From positions 1 to 20,882 of the IMG/VR virus record IMGVR_UViG_3300009788_001058: DNA of 20,882 nucleotides. The stretch is one strand, 5' to 3'. Both the position numbers and the translations under genes were made by a program. Position 1 is the stretch's first letter, and each line of letters starts with the position of its first letter. The stretch comes from a virus. Under the pieces are notes generated by a model. The model saw only the letters and a list, made by a program, of their open reading frames with translations. It searched no databases and was not told the origin of the DNA. This document shows positions 9,022 through 14,501 of this stretch, one piece after another.

Positions 9022-9365
9022 CCGTCCTCCGTAAGTGTAACGAAGCCGGTCGCGATCAAGTCTCGAATGATTGCGATTCGCTCACCCGACTTGATCTGGA
9101 TGTCCTCGACTGCGCCTGCGGCAAGGTACGGATCGGTCGTTGCATTCGCAGTCGGGTTCACGCCGGTCCTGTAGTGCATGTTGCCGTCCGGTGCGATGCG
9201 AAGCGCACGCGCTGTGTTAGCGAACTTGGCACTCTGTACAGAGGCCGCACCAAGCGCGATCTGTTCTGACTTCCCCTTCCACTCCAAGATGGGAAGGTCG
9301 TACTTGCCCGCCTTACGCGGGTCAAGCCCGAAGTTGTTACCGCTAAGGTCTGCCACGATAGCCAT
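9018..9365 (-). CDS. Small virion-operon protein, unknown
   Basis: The 115-aa protein starts MAIVADLSGNNFGLDPRKAG, with a beta-rich centre and an ending IKSGERIAIIRDLIATGFVTLTEDG. The composition (no cysteine, few aromatic residues, alternating beta strands) fits a small capsid decoration or head-completion type protein, but I do not recognise a named family. The start is supported by AAGGAG about 7 nt upstream, lying across the TAG of the preceding gene. The stop overlaps the coiled-coil gene start by four bases. Placement in the leftward operon is certain; the function is not. Confidence 0.65.
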   Translation of the reverse strand: MAIVADLSGNNFGLDPRKAGKYDLPILEWKGKSEQIALGAASVQSAKFANTARALRIAPDGNMHYRTGVNPTANATTDPYLAAGAVEDIQIKSGERIAIIRDLIATGFVTLTEDG

Positions 9366-9369
9366 TCGT

Positions 9370-9957
9370 CTACTCCTTCACTTCCTCAATAGGTACCGCG
9401 TCGATGGTAGGCACCTCTTGCGTATTGTCGCGCTTAATGATCTCGATCTTCAAGCCGCCTTCCATCTTGTGGTGGTGTTCGACGATCTGCTTCACAGTAT
9501 GACCACCACGGTCAAGAACTTCGCGGGATGCTGCAAGGGCGATGTCTGGGCGATTACTCTCTGCAAGTTCGACGATTCGTGACGCACTACGCAGCGACTT
9601 CTGCATGAATACGTCACGCACTGTCTCGGCATCCTTCTCGACGATACCATCGACAACGGATGCGCGTAGATCGAGGTACGCATCCAACATCATGATGGCT
9701 GCGACCTGATCAAGCGTCAATCCTGTTGCGATTGCGATGTCGTTGGGGAACAGACCGAACAACTCGTACGTTAGAACGACACTGAGTGTGTTCATGCGCT
9801 CAGGTACGTCTGGAAGGTCGGCAAGGCGGCGGCGGGTCGCGACTACCTGTCGCTGGGCGTCACGCGCATTGGGCACTTCTACATACGCGCCGCTTCTCGG
9901 GTCGACAAGTGTCTCTCCGTTAACAATCGCTGGCTCGTCGGGGTTCGCGAGTGCCAT
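9370..9957 (-). CDS. Candidate terminase small subunit / helix-turn-helix protein
   Basis: In this 195-aa protein, residues about 56-100 contain LFPNDIAIATGLTLDQVAAI, which reads like a helix-turn-helix (helix, 'ATGLT' turn, recognition helix). It is followed by a helical region with MQKSLRSASRIVELAESN and then IALAASREVLDRGGHTVKQI. The last pattern, repeated helices ending in 'A-A-x-x-V-L-D-R-x-G', is typical of small DNA-binding packaging proteins and related phage homeodomain-like proteins. The C-terminus is acidic and Pro-containing, as tails that contact the large terminase can be. Against the call: the large terminase lies about 7 kb downstream, with seven other genes between. A transcription regulator or other DNA-binding protein is the alternative. 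The ATG overlaps the upstream TAA (TAATG). Confidence 0.45.
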   Translation of the reverse strand: MALANPDEPAIVNGETLVDPRSGAYVEVPNARDAQRQVVATRRRLADLPDVPERMNTLSVVLTYELFGLFPNDIAIATGLTLDQVAAIMMLDAYLDLRASVVDGIVEKDAETVRDVFMQKSLRSASRIVELAESNRPDIALAASREVLDRGGHTVKQIVEHHHKMEGGLKIEIIKRDNTQEVPTIDAVPIEEVKE

Positions 9958-10910
9958 TAGCGTACGGCTCGTAGAACTGCGCGTAACTCTTGCGCATTGG
10001 CTTGAAGGAACGTACGAATGCGCTCCAGCAACCCCGGTTCACGCACATCAACTAAGTCGGTGCCCGTCTGAGACTTCACAGCAAACCGTTCGCCGTCTGG
10101 AGTGACGATCTGGTCCTTACCGACGCGGAACGTAGCCGCGGGGCGCCCCTCGAACGTTGTCTGCTTGATCTTGGCACCCTTAGCGTCTGCTGCGTCAACA
10201 CCGGCGCCGACTTCTTCGGTAACAGTGCGCCTTGGTGATGGACGCTCACGTGCTGGGTTGTCAGGAGCCGCCAACGCACGTTGCGGGCCTTCCAGTTGCA
10301 ACGGAGCAGCCCCAGCCGCGATCTGACCGGGTCCGGTACGTCCACCACCACGCGGATTGACCGTTGGTAGTCCTGCACCCTCTCTCACGGCGACTTCTGC
10401 ACCTTGTTGAGCACCCTTCGCACCAGGAGCAACGAAGAATGGGAAGCCATCACCTTCGCCCTCGGCTTGCGATTGTTCGCTACCACTTCCACTAGACGAT
10501 AACCCACCAGACACCTCACCACTGCCACCCGTGATCGCGTCAACGATCTTATTCTGTTCCTCTGGCGGTAATGAAGCCGCAATCTGTCCAATTGCTTCCG
10601 ATACGACGGGTGTAATAGCTTGTGCAGGGAACGTTGCACCCCCTGTCGAGGATATCTGTCCCTCGTCGCCGCTCACTGCCGTCTCCAACGCCGTATCGAA
10701 CTGGTCACGGAACACAATTGGGTTCGTTGACTCAGTTCTGTCCGCTTCGCCCGGTCGTTGCTGTTGTCGGAAGGAGCCCTGAACGTTGTCAAGTAGTTCC
10801 GGGTTCTGTTCGAGGGCGTTCTTGATTGCCTGCACATTCGCAGGCGTCGGCTGCACTCCACGTTGCTGTAGAACGTTGATCGCAGCCGCTTCCAGCGTAT
10901 GACTAGGCAT
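9957..10910 (-). CDS. Low-complexity phage protein, unknown
   Basis: This 317-aa protein has an N-terminal helical part (residues 1-50, with LEAAAINVLQQRGVQPTP and NVQAIKNALEQNP) and a long disordered middle (about 125-250) very rich in Gly, Ser, Ala, Gln and Pro. A short C-terminal domain contains FEGRPAATFRVGKDQIVTPD and ends with a basic helix (LLERIRTFLQANAQELRAVLRAVR). The long linker between two small ordered ends suggests a tether, scaffold or internal virion protein. No family is recognised. Its ATG lies three bases after the stop of the first gene of the operon, and its TAA overlaps the next start. Confidence 0.65.
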   Translation of the reverse strand: MPSHTLEAAAINVLQQRGVQPTPANVQAIKNALEQNPELLDNVQGSFRQQQRPGEADRTESTNPIVFRDQFDTALETAVSGDEGQISSTGGATFPAQAITPVVSEAIGQIAASLPPEEQNKIVDAITGGSGEVSGGLSSSGSGSEQSQAEGEGDGFPFFVAPGAKGAQQGAEVAVREGAGLPTVNPRGGGRTGPGQIAAGAAPLQLEGPQRALAAPDNPARERPSPRRTVTEEVGAGVDAADAKGAKIKQTTFEGRPAATFRVGKDQIVTPDGERFAVKSQTGTDLVDVREPGLLERIRTFLQANAQELRAVLRAVR

Positions 10911-10912
10911 CC

Positions 10913-11293
10913 TTAGAAGCCCAACTTGCCGCCGCCACCGTTCCCCGACAGATCGACCGGATATGTAGGATCGCGTTGTTCCGTGAGTGTCGCATTGATC
11001 AACGTCTGATCCCCGGCAACCGTCACGCGGTTAATCAGGTTCACCGTCTCGATTGGTTGCACACCACCGAGATCGAGTTCCAACGCCTGCCGCGCCTTCA
11101 CGCGTGTGTGTGTTGCTAGTGCAGTCGATCCAGCGACTACACCGTTCAGCGTCTGGATGAGTTCGTTGAGAACCTTCATCGACTTCCGCTTAGCGACACG
11201 CGTGAACTTGCGGCGTAGTGCAACGATGTTGACCTGTAACGTGTGCGGCCCATCAGTGAATACGTTGTCGAATAGTCCTGACCACGCAACCAT
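10913..11293 (-). CDS. First gene of the leftward operon, small unknown protein
   Basis: The 126-aa protein starts MVAWSGLFDNVF. A basic helix (VALRRKFTRVAKRKSMKVLNELI) is followed by a beta-rich part and a Gly-rich tail (GNGGGGKLGF). I chose ATG 11291-11293 rather than the in-frame ATG at 11305 because GGAGGG lies about 6 nt before the former, and that sequence would be inside the longer reading frame. No family is recognised; the basic N-terminal half could bind nucleic acid. It follows the divergent control region and is the first gene after the candidate leftward promoter at 11336-11364. Confidence 0.65.
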   Translation of the reverse strand: MVAWSGLFDNVFTDGPHTLQVNIVALRRKFTRVAKRKSMKVLNELIQTLNGVVAGSTALATHTRVKARQALELDLGGVQPIETVNLINRVTVAGDQTLINATLTEQRDPTYPVDLSGNGGGGKLGF

Positions 11294-11306
11294 TGTTCCC
11301 TCCATT

Positions 11307-11345
11307 CCTACATGTAGTGTCTTGCTGTATTCTTGACCCTACATG
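11307..11345. repeat. Direct repeat CCTACATG, 31 bp apart, around the leftward start site
   Basis: CCTACATG occurs at 11307-11314 (within the palindrome CTACATGTAG at 11308-11317) and again at 11338-11345, overlapping the -10 box of the leftward promoter. The 31-bp spacing is close to three helical turns, so both copies face the same side of the DNA. This is a plausible operator pair for control of the virion operon. Confidence 0.4.
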
Positions 11346-11364
11346 CAGGGGCTTGACTTGTCAA
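11336..11364 (-). promoter_or_regulatory. Leftward sigma-70-like promoter for the virion operon
   Basis: On the minus strand TTGACA (complement of 11359-11364) is separated by 17 bp from TAGGGT (complement of 11336-11341). Transcription would start near 11329, about 36 nt before the ATG at 11293. Being the only well-formed leftward promoter seen upstream of the leftward genes, it probably drives the whole virion operon. Confidence 0.55.
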
Positions 11365-11381
11365 TCTATATGTGATACTCT
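11353..11381 (+). promoter_or_regulatory. Possible weak rightward promoter, back to back with the leftward one
   Basis: TTGACT at 11353-11358 and TACTCT at 11376-11381 are 17 bp apart. Its -35 box abuts the leftward -35 box (TTGAC-TT-GTCAA), so the two form a short inverted repeat. No gene follows within 680 bp, so this call is weak. Confidence 0.25.
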
Positions 11382-11467
11382 TCTTCTATAGATACACGGG
11401 GCGAGGGACAACAACAAACCAACAAGAGGGGTCGACGAAGGAAGTAAGTAGCAAGTAACGAGTGAGT

Positions 11468-11489
11468 CTATACTTGAAACTATACTTGA
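11468..11489. repeat. Tandem direct repeat CTATACTTGA with 12-bp period
   Basis: Two exact copies (11468-11477, 11480-11489) separated by two bases. This could be a protein binding site in the control region; no function is assigned. Confidence 0.4.
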
Positions 11490-11735
11490 CTACTCTCCTG
11501 TTGACACTCGTTCTACAATATGCTTCACTCGGACATCCCGGTCGTCGGGTATCCTTCCTTCCTTGCAGCGTTGACGCAGCCTCGGCACTTCGGTGTCGGG
11601 GTTGTGTCTCCGTGTCTACGCAGCGCAGCAACGCTTGCGTTCGAGCCGGTCGTATCATGATCGGCTCGCGCGATGAGTCTACATTCCCTCAATACATCAC
11701 ACGTTGTGTGCATGTCGTCGTGCGTTGTCGTAAGT

Positions 11736-11752
11736 TGTCACATTGTGTGACA
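11736..11752. promoter_or_regulatory. Inverted repeat TGTCACA-TTG-TGTGACA, operator-like
   Basis: A perfect 7-bp inverted repeat with a 3-bp centre, the size expected for a dimeric repressor operator. It lies between the two transcription arms, about 140 bp upstream of the rightward promoter. A smaller one, CACAC-GTT-GTGTG, lies just before it at about 11699-11711. Confidence 0.4.
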
Positions 11753-11805
11753 CGTGAGGTCAATACACGCGTGCGTGCAGCCGCTACGACCCCTGTTTTG
11801 GATTC

Positions 11806-11823
11806 GGGCGGGGGGAGGGGGGG
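11806..11823 (+). other. G-rich tract with G-quadruplex potential
   Basis: Eighteen bases with only two non-G positions: G3, C, G6, A, G7. It has enough GGG runs for an intramolecular quadruplex on the plus strand. It sits in the control region 40 bp before a CAACGTACGTTG site. Confidence 0.5.
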
Positions 11824-11862
11824 CCTTGTCACTACATGCGACGCACGATCGATAAACTCGTT

Positions 11863-11874
11863 CAACGTACGTTG
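11863..11874. repeat. Dispersed palindrome CAACGTACGTTG, copy 1
   Basis: Exact copy, extended by flanking T and A to a 14-bp palindrome. It lies 17 bp upstream of the -35 box of the rightward promoter. Confidence 0.9.
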
Positions 11875-11891
11875 ACGCAGTTTCTACGCCA

Positions 11892-11919
11892 TTGACATAA
11901 GACCTACGTATGGTAGGAT
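11892..11919 (+). promoter_or_regulatory. Rightward sigma-70-like promoter for the 259-aa gene
   Basis: TTGACA at 11892-11897, a 16-bp spacer, and TAGGAT at 11914-11919. It starts TTGACATA like the other two strong rightward promoters. Immediately after it, CGTTGTG-GACAT-CACAACG (11927-11945) forms a hairpin at the expected +1; a second small hairpin, GCGCC-ACTC-GGCGC, follows near 11948. Confidence 0.65.
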
Positions 11920-11926
11920 CAGCATG

Positions 11927-11945
11927 CGTTGTGGACATCACAACG
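11927..11945 (+). promoter_or_regulatory. Hairpin at transcript 5' end (or operator)
   Basis: CGTTGTG and CACAACG (7 bp) flank a 5-nt loop, beginning about 8 nt after the -10 box. As RNA it would cap the 5' end; as DNA it could be an operator overlapping the start site. Confidence 0.5.
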
Positions 11946-12066
11946 TTGCGCCACTCGGCGCCTGCTGTTTGACAATAGAATAGGAACACGCAAGTCAACG
12001 CCGTAAGGTGTTGGCCACGTGTTCTTGCTGTCAATAGTAGTTCACCCTGTAAGGAAGGTTATTACT

Positions 12067-12846
12067 ATGACTGACAAGAAGGCGACTAAGGTTAAGGAAC
12101 AGGTCAAGCCTGTTTCAACTGGTCACAACGTTAACCCTGCGTACGATGTGCTCTGTGCACGCGGTAGCAAGATCAAGGCGTTGTGGGATAAGGCTGACAA
12201 GGCTCAAGGATCGGCCGATGCCCACGCCGCGTTGCTTCTCGTCGAGGCTCATGAGTTTGGATTCTTCGATCAAGTCAACGTAAGGGACTGGACGAAGATC
12301 GCAACGGCCAGGGAACGCAACAGTTTCTCAGATATCGTTCTGATCTACCTATTCGGTATTGAGAAGCCCGAACCCGCCGACCGGCAACGGTTACAGCGGA
12401 TTAGGTTTGTAGTTCCTGCGATCATCGATGCAGGTGGAAGCAAGGCCGCCAAGATGTCGAAGTCTGGCGCAATCATGCTGGACGCAGATTCTAAGTACTT
12501 CAAGGCTTGTCCGACAGGCGGTCAAGAAGTACAAGGTTTCGCATCACTCTCTATTGCTAAGCTGTCGCGAGGCGGCAAGAAGTTACTTGCTAAGGAATTG
12601 CCCAAGCAACAGCGGGCGCCTCAGACTGCGACCGGACAGGACAGAACGCCAGCCGTTAAGCTGGTTGAATTGGCCCAGATAACAGAAGGTAAGGTAAGCG
12701 CCTTGTCCGATGGTGCTGCAAGCCTAGACAATTCAACGTCTAAGGCATTGCAATCGCTCTTAGTCGCGTTGATGGGGGTGTTCGCCGAAGATACGGCGGG
12801 CGGCATCGATACAACGCAACTTGTTAAGATGTACAAGGCGGCGTAA
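12067..12846 (+). CDS. Unknown early protein, 259 aa
   Basis: The protein starts MTDKKATKVKEQVKP with a Lys-rich N-terminus. A helical part follows (NPAYDVLCARGSKIKALWDKADKAQG, later VRDWTKIATARERNSFSDIVLIYLF), then a middle RIRFVVPAIIDAGGSKAAKM and a C-terminal helix ending QLVKMYKAA. I do not recognise a family. A longer frame begins at 12019, but AAGGAAGG 9 nt before ATG 12067 selects the shorter form. It is the first gene of the rightward arm, has its own promoter (11892-11919) and its own strong terminator, so it is a one-gene transcription unit, probably well expressed and early. Confidence 0.8.
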   Translation: MTDKKATKVKEQVKPVSTGHNVNPAYDVLCARGSKIKALWDKADKAQGSADAHAALLLVEAHEFGFFDQVNVRDWTKIATARERNSFSDIVLIYLFGIEKPEPADRQRLQRIRFVVPAIIDAGGSKAAKMSKSGAIMLDADSKYFKACPTGGQEVQGFASLSIAKLSRGGKKLLAKELPKQQRAPQTATGQDRTPAVKLVELAQITEGKVSALSDGAASLDNSTSKALQSLLVALMGVFAEDTAGGIDTTQLVKMYKAA

Positions 12847-12853
12847 CTCAAAC

Positions 12854-12887
12854 GGCCCCGGATCGAAAGGTCCGGGGCCTTTCTCTT
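12854..12887 (+). terminator. Strong rho-independent terminator
   Basis: GGCCCCGGA (12854-12862) pairs with TCCGGGGCC (12871-12879); the inner bases extend the stem to about 11 bp closed by a GAAA tetraloop. The tail TTTCTCTT follows. It lies 8 nt after the stop of the 259-aa gene. Confidence 0.9.
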
Positions 12888-12902
12888 GCCTGCAATCTGG
12901 CT

Positions 12903-12914
12903 CAACGTACGTTG
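12903..12914. repeat. Dispersed palindrome CAACGTACGTTG, copy 2
   Basis: Exact copy, just downstream of the terminator tail. Confidence 0.9.
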
Positions 12915-12922
12915 TAGTGCAC

Positions 12923-12950
12923 GGTTAACCGTTAACCGCGCGAAGCGCGC
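12923..12950. repeat. Two adjacent inverted repeats
   Basis: GGTTAAC-C-GTTAACC (12923-12937) followed directly by GCGCG-AAG-CGCGC (12938-12950). No U-tract follows, so these are not terminators; a protein binding site is possible. Confidence 0.5.
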
Positions 12951-13055
12951 ACATGTATGAGCGGTAACGCGCGCAGGCGCCTGTTCCTTCTTAGTTCAAC
13001 GTGCGATCACGTGCGTCATGATCCACGCGCGCGTAGGACAATGCGGGTTGTGCGC

Positions 13056-13084
13056 TTGACATAGCGTACCACCTATGGTACAAT
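13056..13084 (+). promoter_or_regulatory. Strong sigma-70-like promoter
   Basis: TTGACA at 13056-13061, a 17-bp spacer and TACAAT at 13079-13084: near consensus. The start site is expected near 13091. Confidence 0.85.
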
Positions 13085-13090
13085 ATAGCT

Positions 13091-13191
13091 TCAATCGACG
13101 GGGCAGTCCGTCCCGGTCCGACATGAACCCTCACAAGTAGCACACTCTCCCATATCATAGCCCCCGGTCACGTGATCGGGGGCTTCTTCTT
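13091..13191 (+). ncRNA. Candidate short RNA or attenuated leader of about 100 nt
   Basis: A near-consensus promoter is followed about 100 nt later by a strong terminator with no gene between. The RNA would begin with the hairpin GACGG-GGCAGT-CCGTC (13097-13112), contain a five-codon frame ATG-AAC-CCT-CAC-AAG-TAG (13123-13140) without a clear ribosome binding site, and end in the terminator. It may be a stand-alone small RNA or a leader whose terminator controls read-through into the membrane peptide gene at 13220. Confidence 0.5.
13160..13191 (+). terminator. Rho-independent terminator of the short transcript
   Basis: GCCCCCGGTCAC (13160-13171) pairs with GTGATCGGGGGC (13172-13183) with one G-T wobble, followed by TTCTTCTT. 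Palindrome copy 3 starts four bases later. Confidence 0.85.
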
Positions 13192-13194
13192 GTT

Positions 13195-13206
13195 CAACGT
13201 ACGTTG
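13195..13206. repeat. Dispersed palindrome CAACGTACGTTG, copy 3
   Basis: Exact copy, flanked by T and A (14-bp palindrome). It sits directly after a terminator and ends where the ribosome binding site of the next gene begins. Confidence 0.9.
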
Positions 13207-13219
13207 AGGAGTACGAGTC

Positions 13220-13309
13220 ATGTTCAATAGATGGTTGAACGCACTCCTAATCGTTGCGATGTTTGTACTCGCAGCGTGGGGTGCACACGTACTGAGCTAC
13301 GCGTACTAA
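13220..13309 (+). CDS. Very small membrane peptide, 29 aa
   Basis: MFNRWLNALLIVAMFVLAA then WGAHVLSYAY: a short polar start with one Arg, then a single hydrophobic helix of about 17 residues. GAGGAG lies 8 nt before the ATG, a very good ribosome binding site, and the TAA overlaps the next ATG (TAATG), which supports real translation. N-terminus inside is likely from the Arg. Function unknown; phage peptides of this kind can affect the host membrane, lysis or superinfection, but nothing here decides. Confidence 0.6.
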   Translation: MFNRWLNALLIVAMFVLAAWGAHVLSYAY

Positions 13310-13572
13310 TGGCACGCCCAACAACGACAGTGGGAGTGCAACCTAACACCAAGCTGTTACGCATTGAGCGTATTGCATCTGACATACACAACTGGCCGCA
13401 CCTATCCGAGAGTGGATGGATGGTGTGGCTCAATGCTAACCGCGACTTCACATGCGGTACGTACCTACTACTACACGATGACGGCAGCATCGAGCGGGTG
13501 ACTGCCGAACCTGACGGTGGTGAAGACATCATGATCGTCAAGAGGAGGGACAACTATGATGATGAGCCTTAA
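13309..13572 (+). CDS. Small unknown protein, 87 aa
   Basis: The protein starts MARPTTTVGVQPNTKLLRIE, contains SGWMVWLNANRDFTCGTYLLLHDDGSIERV and ends with an acidic tail. It looks like a small alpha-beta domain with beta strands in the centre. I do not recognise it. The longer frame from 13231 overlaps the membrane peptide gene and lacks a binding site; ATG 13309 shares its A with the TAA of that peptide gene (coupled translation). It overlaps the next gene by 17 nt, and its 3' end carries that gene's AGGAGG. Confidence 0.65.
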   Translation: MARPTTTVGVQPNTKLLRIERIASDIHNWPHLSESGWMVWLNANRDFTCGTYLLLHDDGSIERVTAEPDGGEDIMIVKRRDNYDDEP

Positions 13573-13978
13573 GTATTGGGACAGTGAGGGGCTATTCGTC
13601 GAGCTATCGCAGTCCGAAGACGACAAGTTCATACACATGGATGTATCACGCAAGCATCCGACTACCGTAGTCGATGAGACAGGCGACTACGAGATGAGTA
13701 ACGTGCGATACATCGCATCATGTCAGTTCGTCAGCATCGAACATGCTCAAGCTATCGCTCACTTGCTCGTTGGCATCGTCATCCAAGAGGACAAGGCAGC
13801 ATGGAAGCGTGGCCCACGTGGTGAGGCGTACCCAACTGACAGTGCGGGCAAGCGCATCGTACCATCTGACTTCGGTGGTGAGGTGCCACCCATACGCCGA
13901 TGCACACACGACAACACAACGTACGTTGGCGAGCACACGTGGTGTGATGACTGCGGTGCAGAGGTGTCCTTCTCATGA
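13556..13978 (+). CDS. Small protein with C-terminal zinc-ribbon-like motif, 140 aa
   Basis: The protein starts MMMSLKYWDSEGLFVEL, has a helical middle (FVSIEHAQAIAHLLVGIVI) and a C-terminus with C116-x-H118 and C130-x2-C133, a spacing that fits a small zinc-binding knuckle. Family not recognised. AGGAGG seven to eight bases before the ATG at 13556 supports the start, although two more in-frame ATGs follow at once. Palindrome copy 4 lies inside the gene, where it reads T-T-Y-V just before the zinc cysteines. The stop overlaps the next gene (ATGA). Confidence 0.7.
   Translation: MMMSLKYWDSEGLFVELSQSEDDKFIHMDVSRKHPTTVVDETGDYEMSNVRYIASCQFVSIEHAQAIAHLLVGIVIQEDKAAWKRGPRGEAYPTDSAGKRIVPSDFGGEVPPIRRCTHDNTTYVGEHTWCDDCGAEVSFS
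13917..13928. repeat. Dispersed palindrome CAACGTACGTTG, copy 4
   Basis: Exact copy inside the 140-aa gene. Confidence 0.9.
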
Positions 13979-14187
13979 GACAAGCACCCTTCCAACGCGC
14001 ACACTTCCAAGCCTTAGCCTTGATCGTGCGTGACATGCCTGACGACACGTGTCGCTTGCTTGACATGCGTACCAACAGACCCATTGACTTGCGTCGTGTT
14101 GTCGCTGAGTACCTATGCAATGAGTTCAGTAAGACACATTCACACTTCAAGGAAGCACGCTTCATGCAAGCGTGCGGTATAGAGTAG
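13975..14187 (+). CDS. Small unknown protein, 70 aa
   Basis: The protein starts MRQAPFQRAHFQALALIVRD, basic and helical, with RPIDLRRVVAEYLCNEFSKTH and FKEARFMQACGIE. It could be a small nucleic-acid-binding or adaptor protein, but no family is recognised. It is coupled to the preceding gene by an ATGA overlap and ends just before the promoter at 14192, so it closes the transcription unit that starts near 13.2 kb. Confidence 0.6.
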   Translation: MRQAPFQRAHFQALALIVRDMPDDTCRLLDMRTNRPIDLRRVVAEYLCNEFSKTHSHFKEARFMQACGIE

Positions 14188-14191
14188 GTAC

Positions 14192-14220
14192 TTGACATAG
14201 CGCACGTATCGTGCTATACT
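14192..14220 (+). promoter_or_regulatory. Strong sigma-70-like promoter for the structured leader and DUF932-like gene
   Basis: TTGACA at 14192-14197, a 17-bp spacer and TATACT at 14215-14220. It begins TTGACATAGCG exactly like the promoter at 13056. Start site expected near 14227, where a hairpin begins. Confidence 0.85.
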
Positions 14221-14266
14221 ATACGTATGGTCGAGGTACGACCAACGTCAAGGAAGGGGGATCACC

Positions 14267-14278
14267 ATGAACAAGTGA
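14267..14278 (+). CDS. Three-codon minigene ATG-AAC-AAG-TGA
   Basis: M-N-K-stop, preceded by AGGAAGGGGG six bases before the ATG, one of the best ribosome binding sites in the window. It begins about 40 nt after the expected transcript start. In phage lambda, the bar minigenes of two codons are translated and tie up tRNA by drop-off; a similar role, or translation-dependent control of the leader, is possible here. It could instead be the relic of a deleted gene. Confidence 0.4.
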   Translation: MNK

Positions 14279-14314
14279 ACACGCGGCACCATAGTGGAGC
14301 CGCTTCAACGGGCT

Positions 14315-14326
14315 CAACGTACGTTG
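14315..14326. repeat. Dispersed palindrome CAACGTACGTTG, copy 5
   Basis: Exact copy in the leader. Bases 14313-14320 can also pair with ACGTTGAG at 14340-14347, giving an alternative RNA stem. Confidence 0.9.
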
Positions 14327-14489
14327 TTGTCAGACGATGACGTTGAGTAACGTGCGCAGGGACTGTGCCCCTTGGGTGAGGGGTACAGTCCCTCGCTGCG
14401 TCGTACGTTGAGGTGGGTGGTGTGACCAGCGCCCCTTGTTGATGCCTTGGTCCCTGTAGTGGACTGTCAACGTGTCACACCATCCTCCC

Positions 14490-14501
14490 CAACGTACGTT
14501 G
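14490..14501. repeat. Dispersed palindrome CAACGTACGTTG, copy 6
   Basis: Exact copy in the leader, between two long stems. Confidence 0.9.

Larger units (their letters stand above)
11306..12066. other. Non-coding control region between leftward and rightward arms
   Basis: No convincing gene is found in these 761 bp; the open frames are Cys- and Arg-rich without ribosome binding sites. It holds the leftward promoter, a direct repeat CTATACTTGA (11468-11477 and 11480-11489, 12-bp period), the inverted repeat TGTCACA-TTG-TGTGACA (11736-11752), a G-rich tract (11806-11823), one CAACGTACGTTG palindrome (11863-11874), and the rightward promoter at 11892-11919 with a hairpin at +1. Such density of symmetrical elements fits a switch region or replication control region. 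Confidence 0.7.
12847..13219. other. Intergenic region with terminator, inverted repeats and a short transcription unit
   Basis: These 373 bp hold no gene of normal size. In order they contain the terminator of the 259-aa gene, palindrome copy 2, the inverted repeat GGTTAAC-C-GTTAACC (12923-12937), GCGCG-AAG-CGCGC (12938-12950), a strong promoter (13056-13084), a transcript of about 100 nt and its terminator (13160-13191), and palindrome copy 3. Confidence 0.8.

Noticed and set aside
10272-10283. CAACGCACGTTG, a one-mismatch palindrome in the leftward operon
   Set aside because: An isolated imperfect copy within a coding region; the leftward arm has no exact copy, so it is not counted as a member of the repeat family.
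11511-11529. TTGACA followed by TACAAT as a promoter
   Set aside because: The two boxes are only 7 bp apart, far from the 16-18 bp needed.
11462-11875. Plus-strand open frame of 137 codons in the control region
   Set aside because: No ribosome binding site, Cys- and Arg-rich random composition, crosses the G-tract and palindrome; reads like non-coding DNA.
11738-12034. Minus-strand open frame upstream of the 259-aa gene
   Set aside because: Runs through the rightward promoter and hairpins, no ribosome binding site and unlikely composition.
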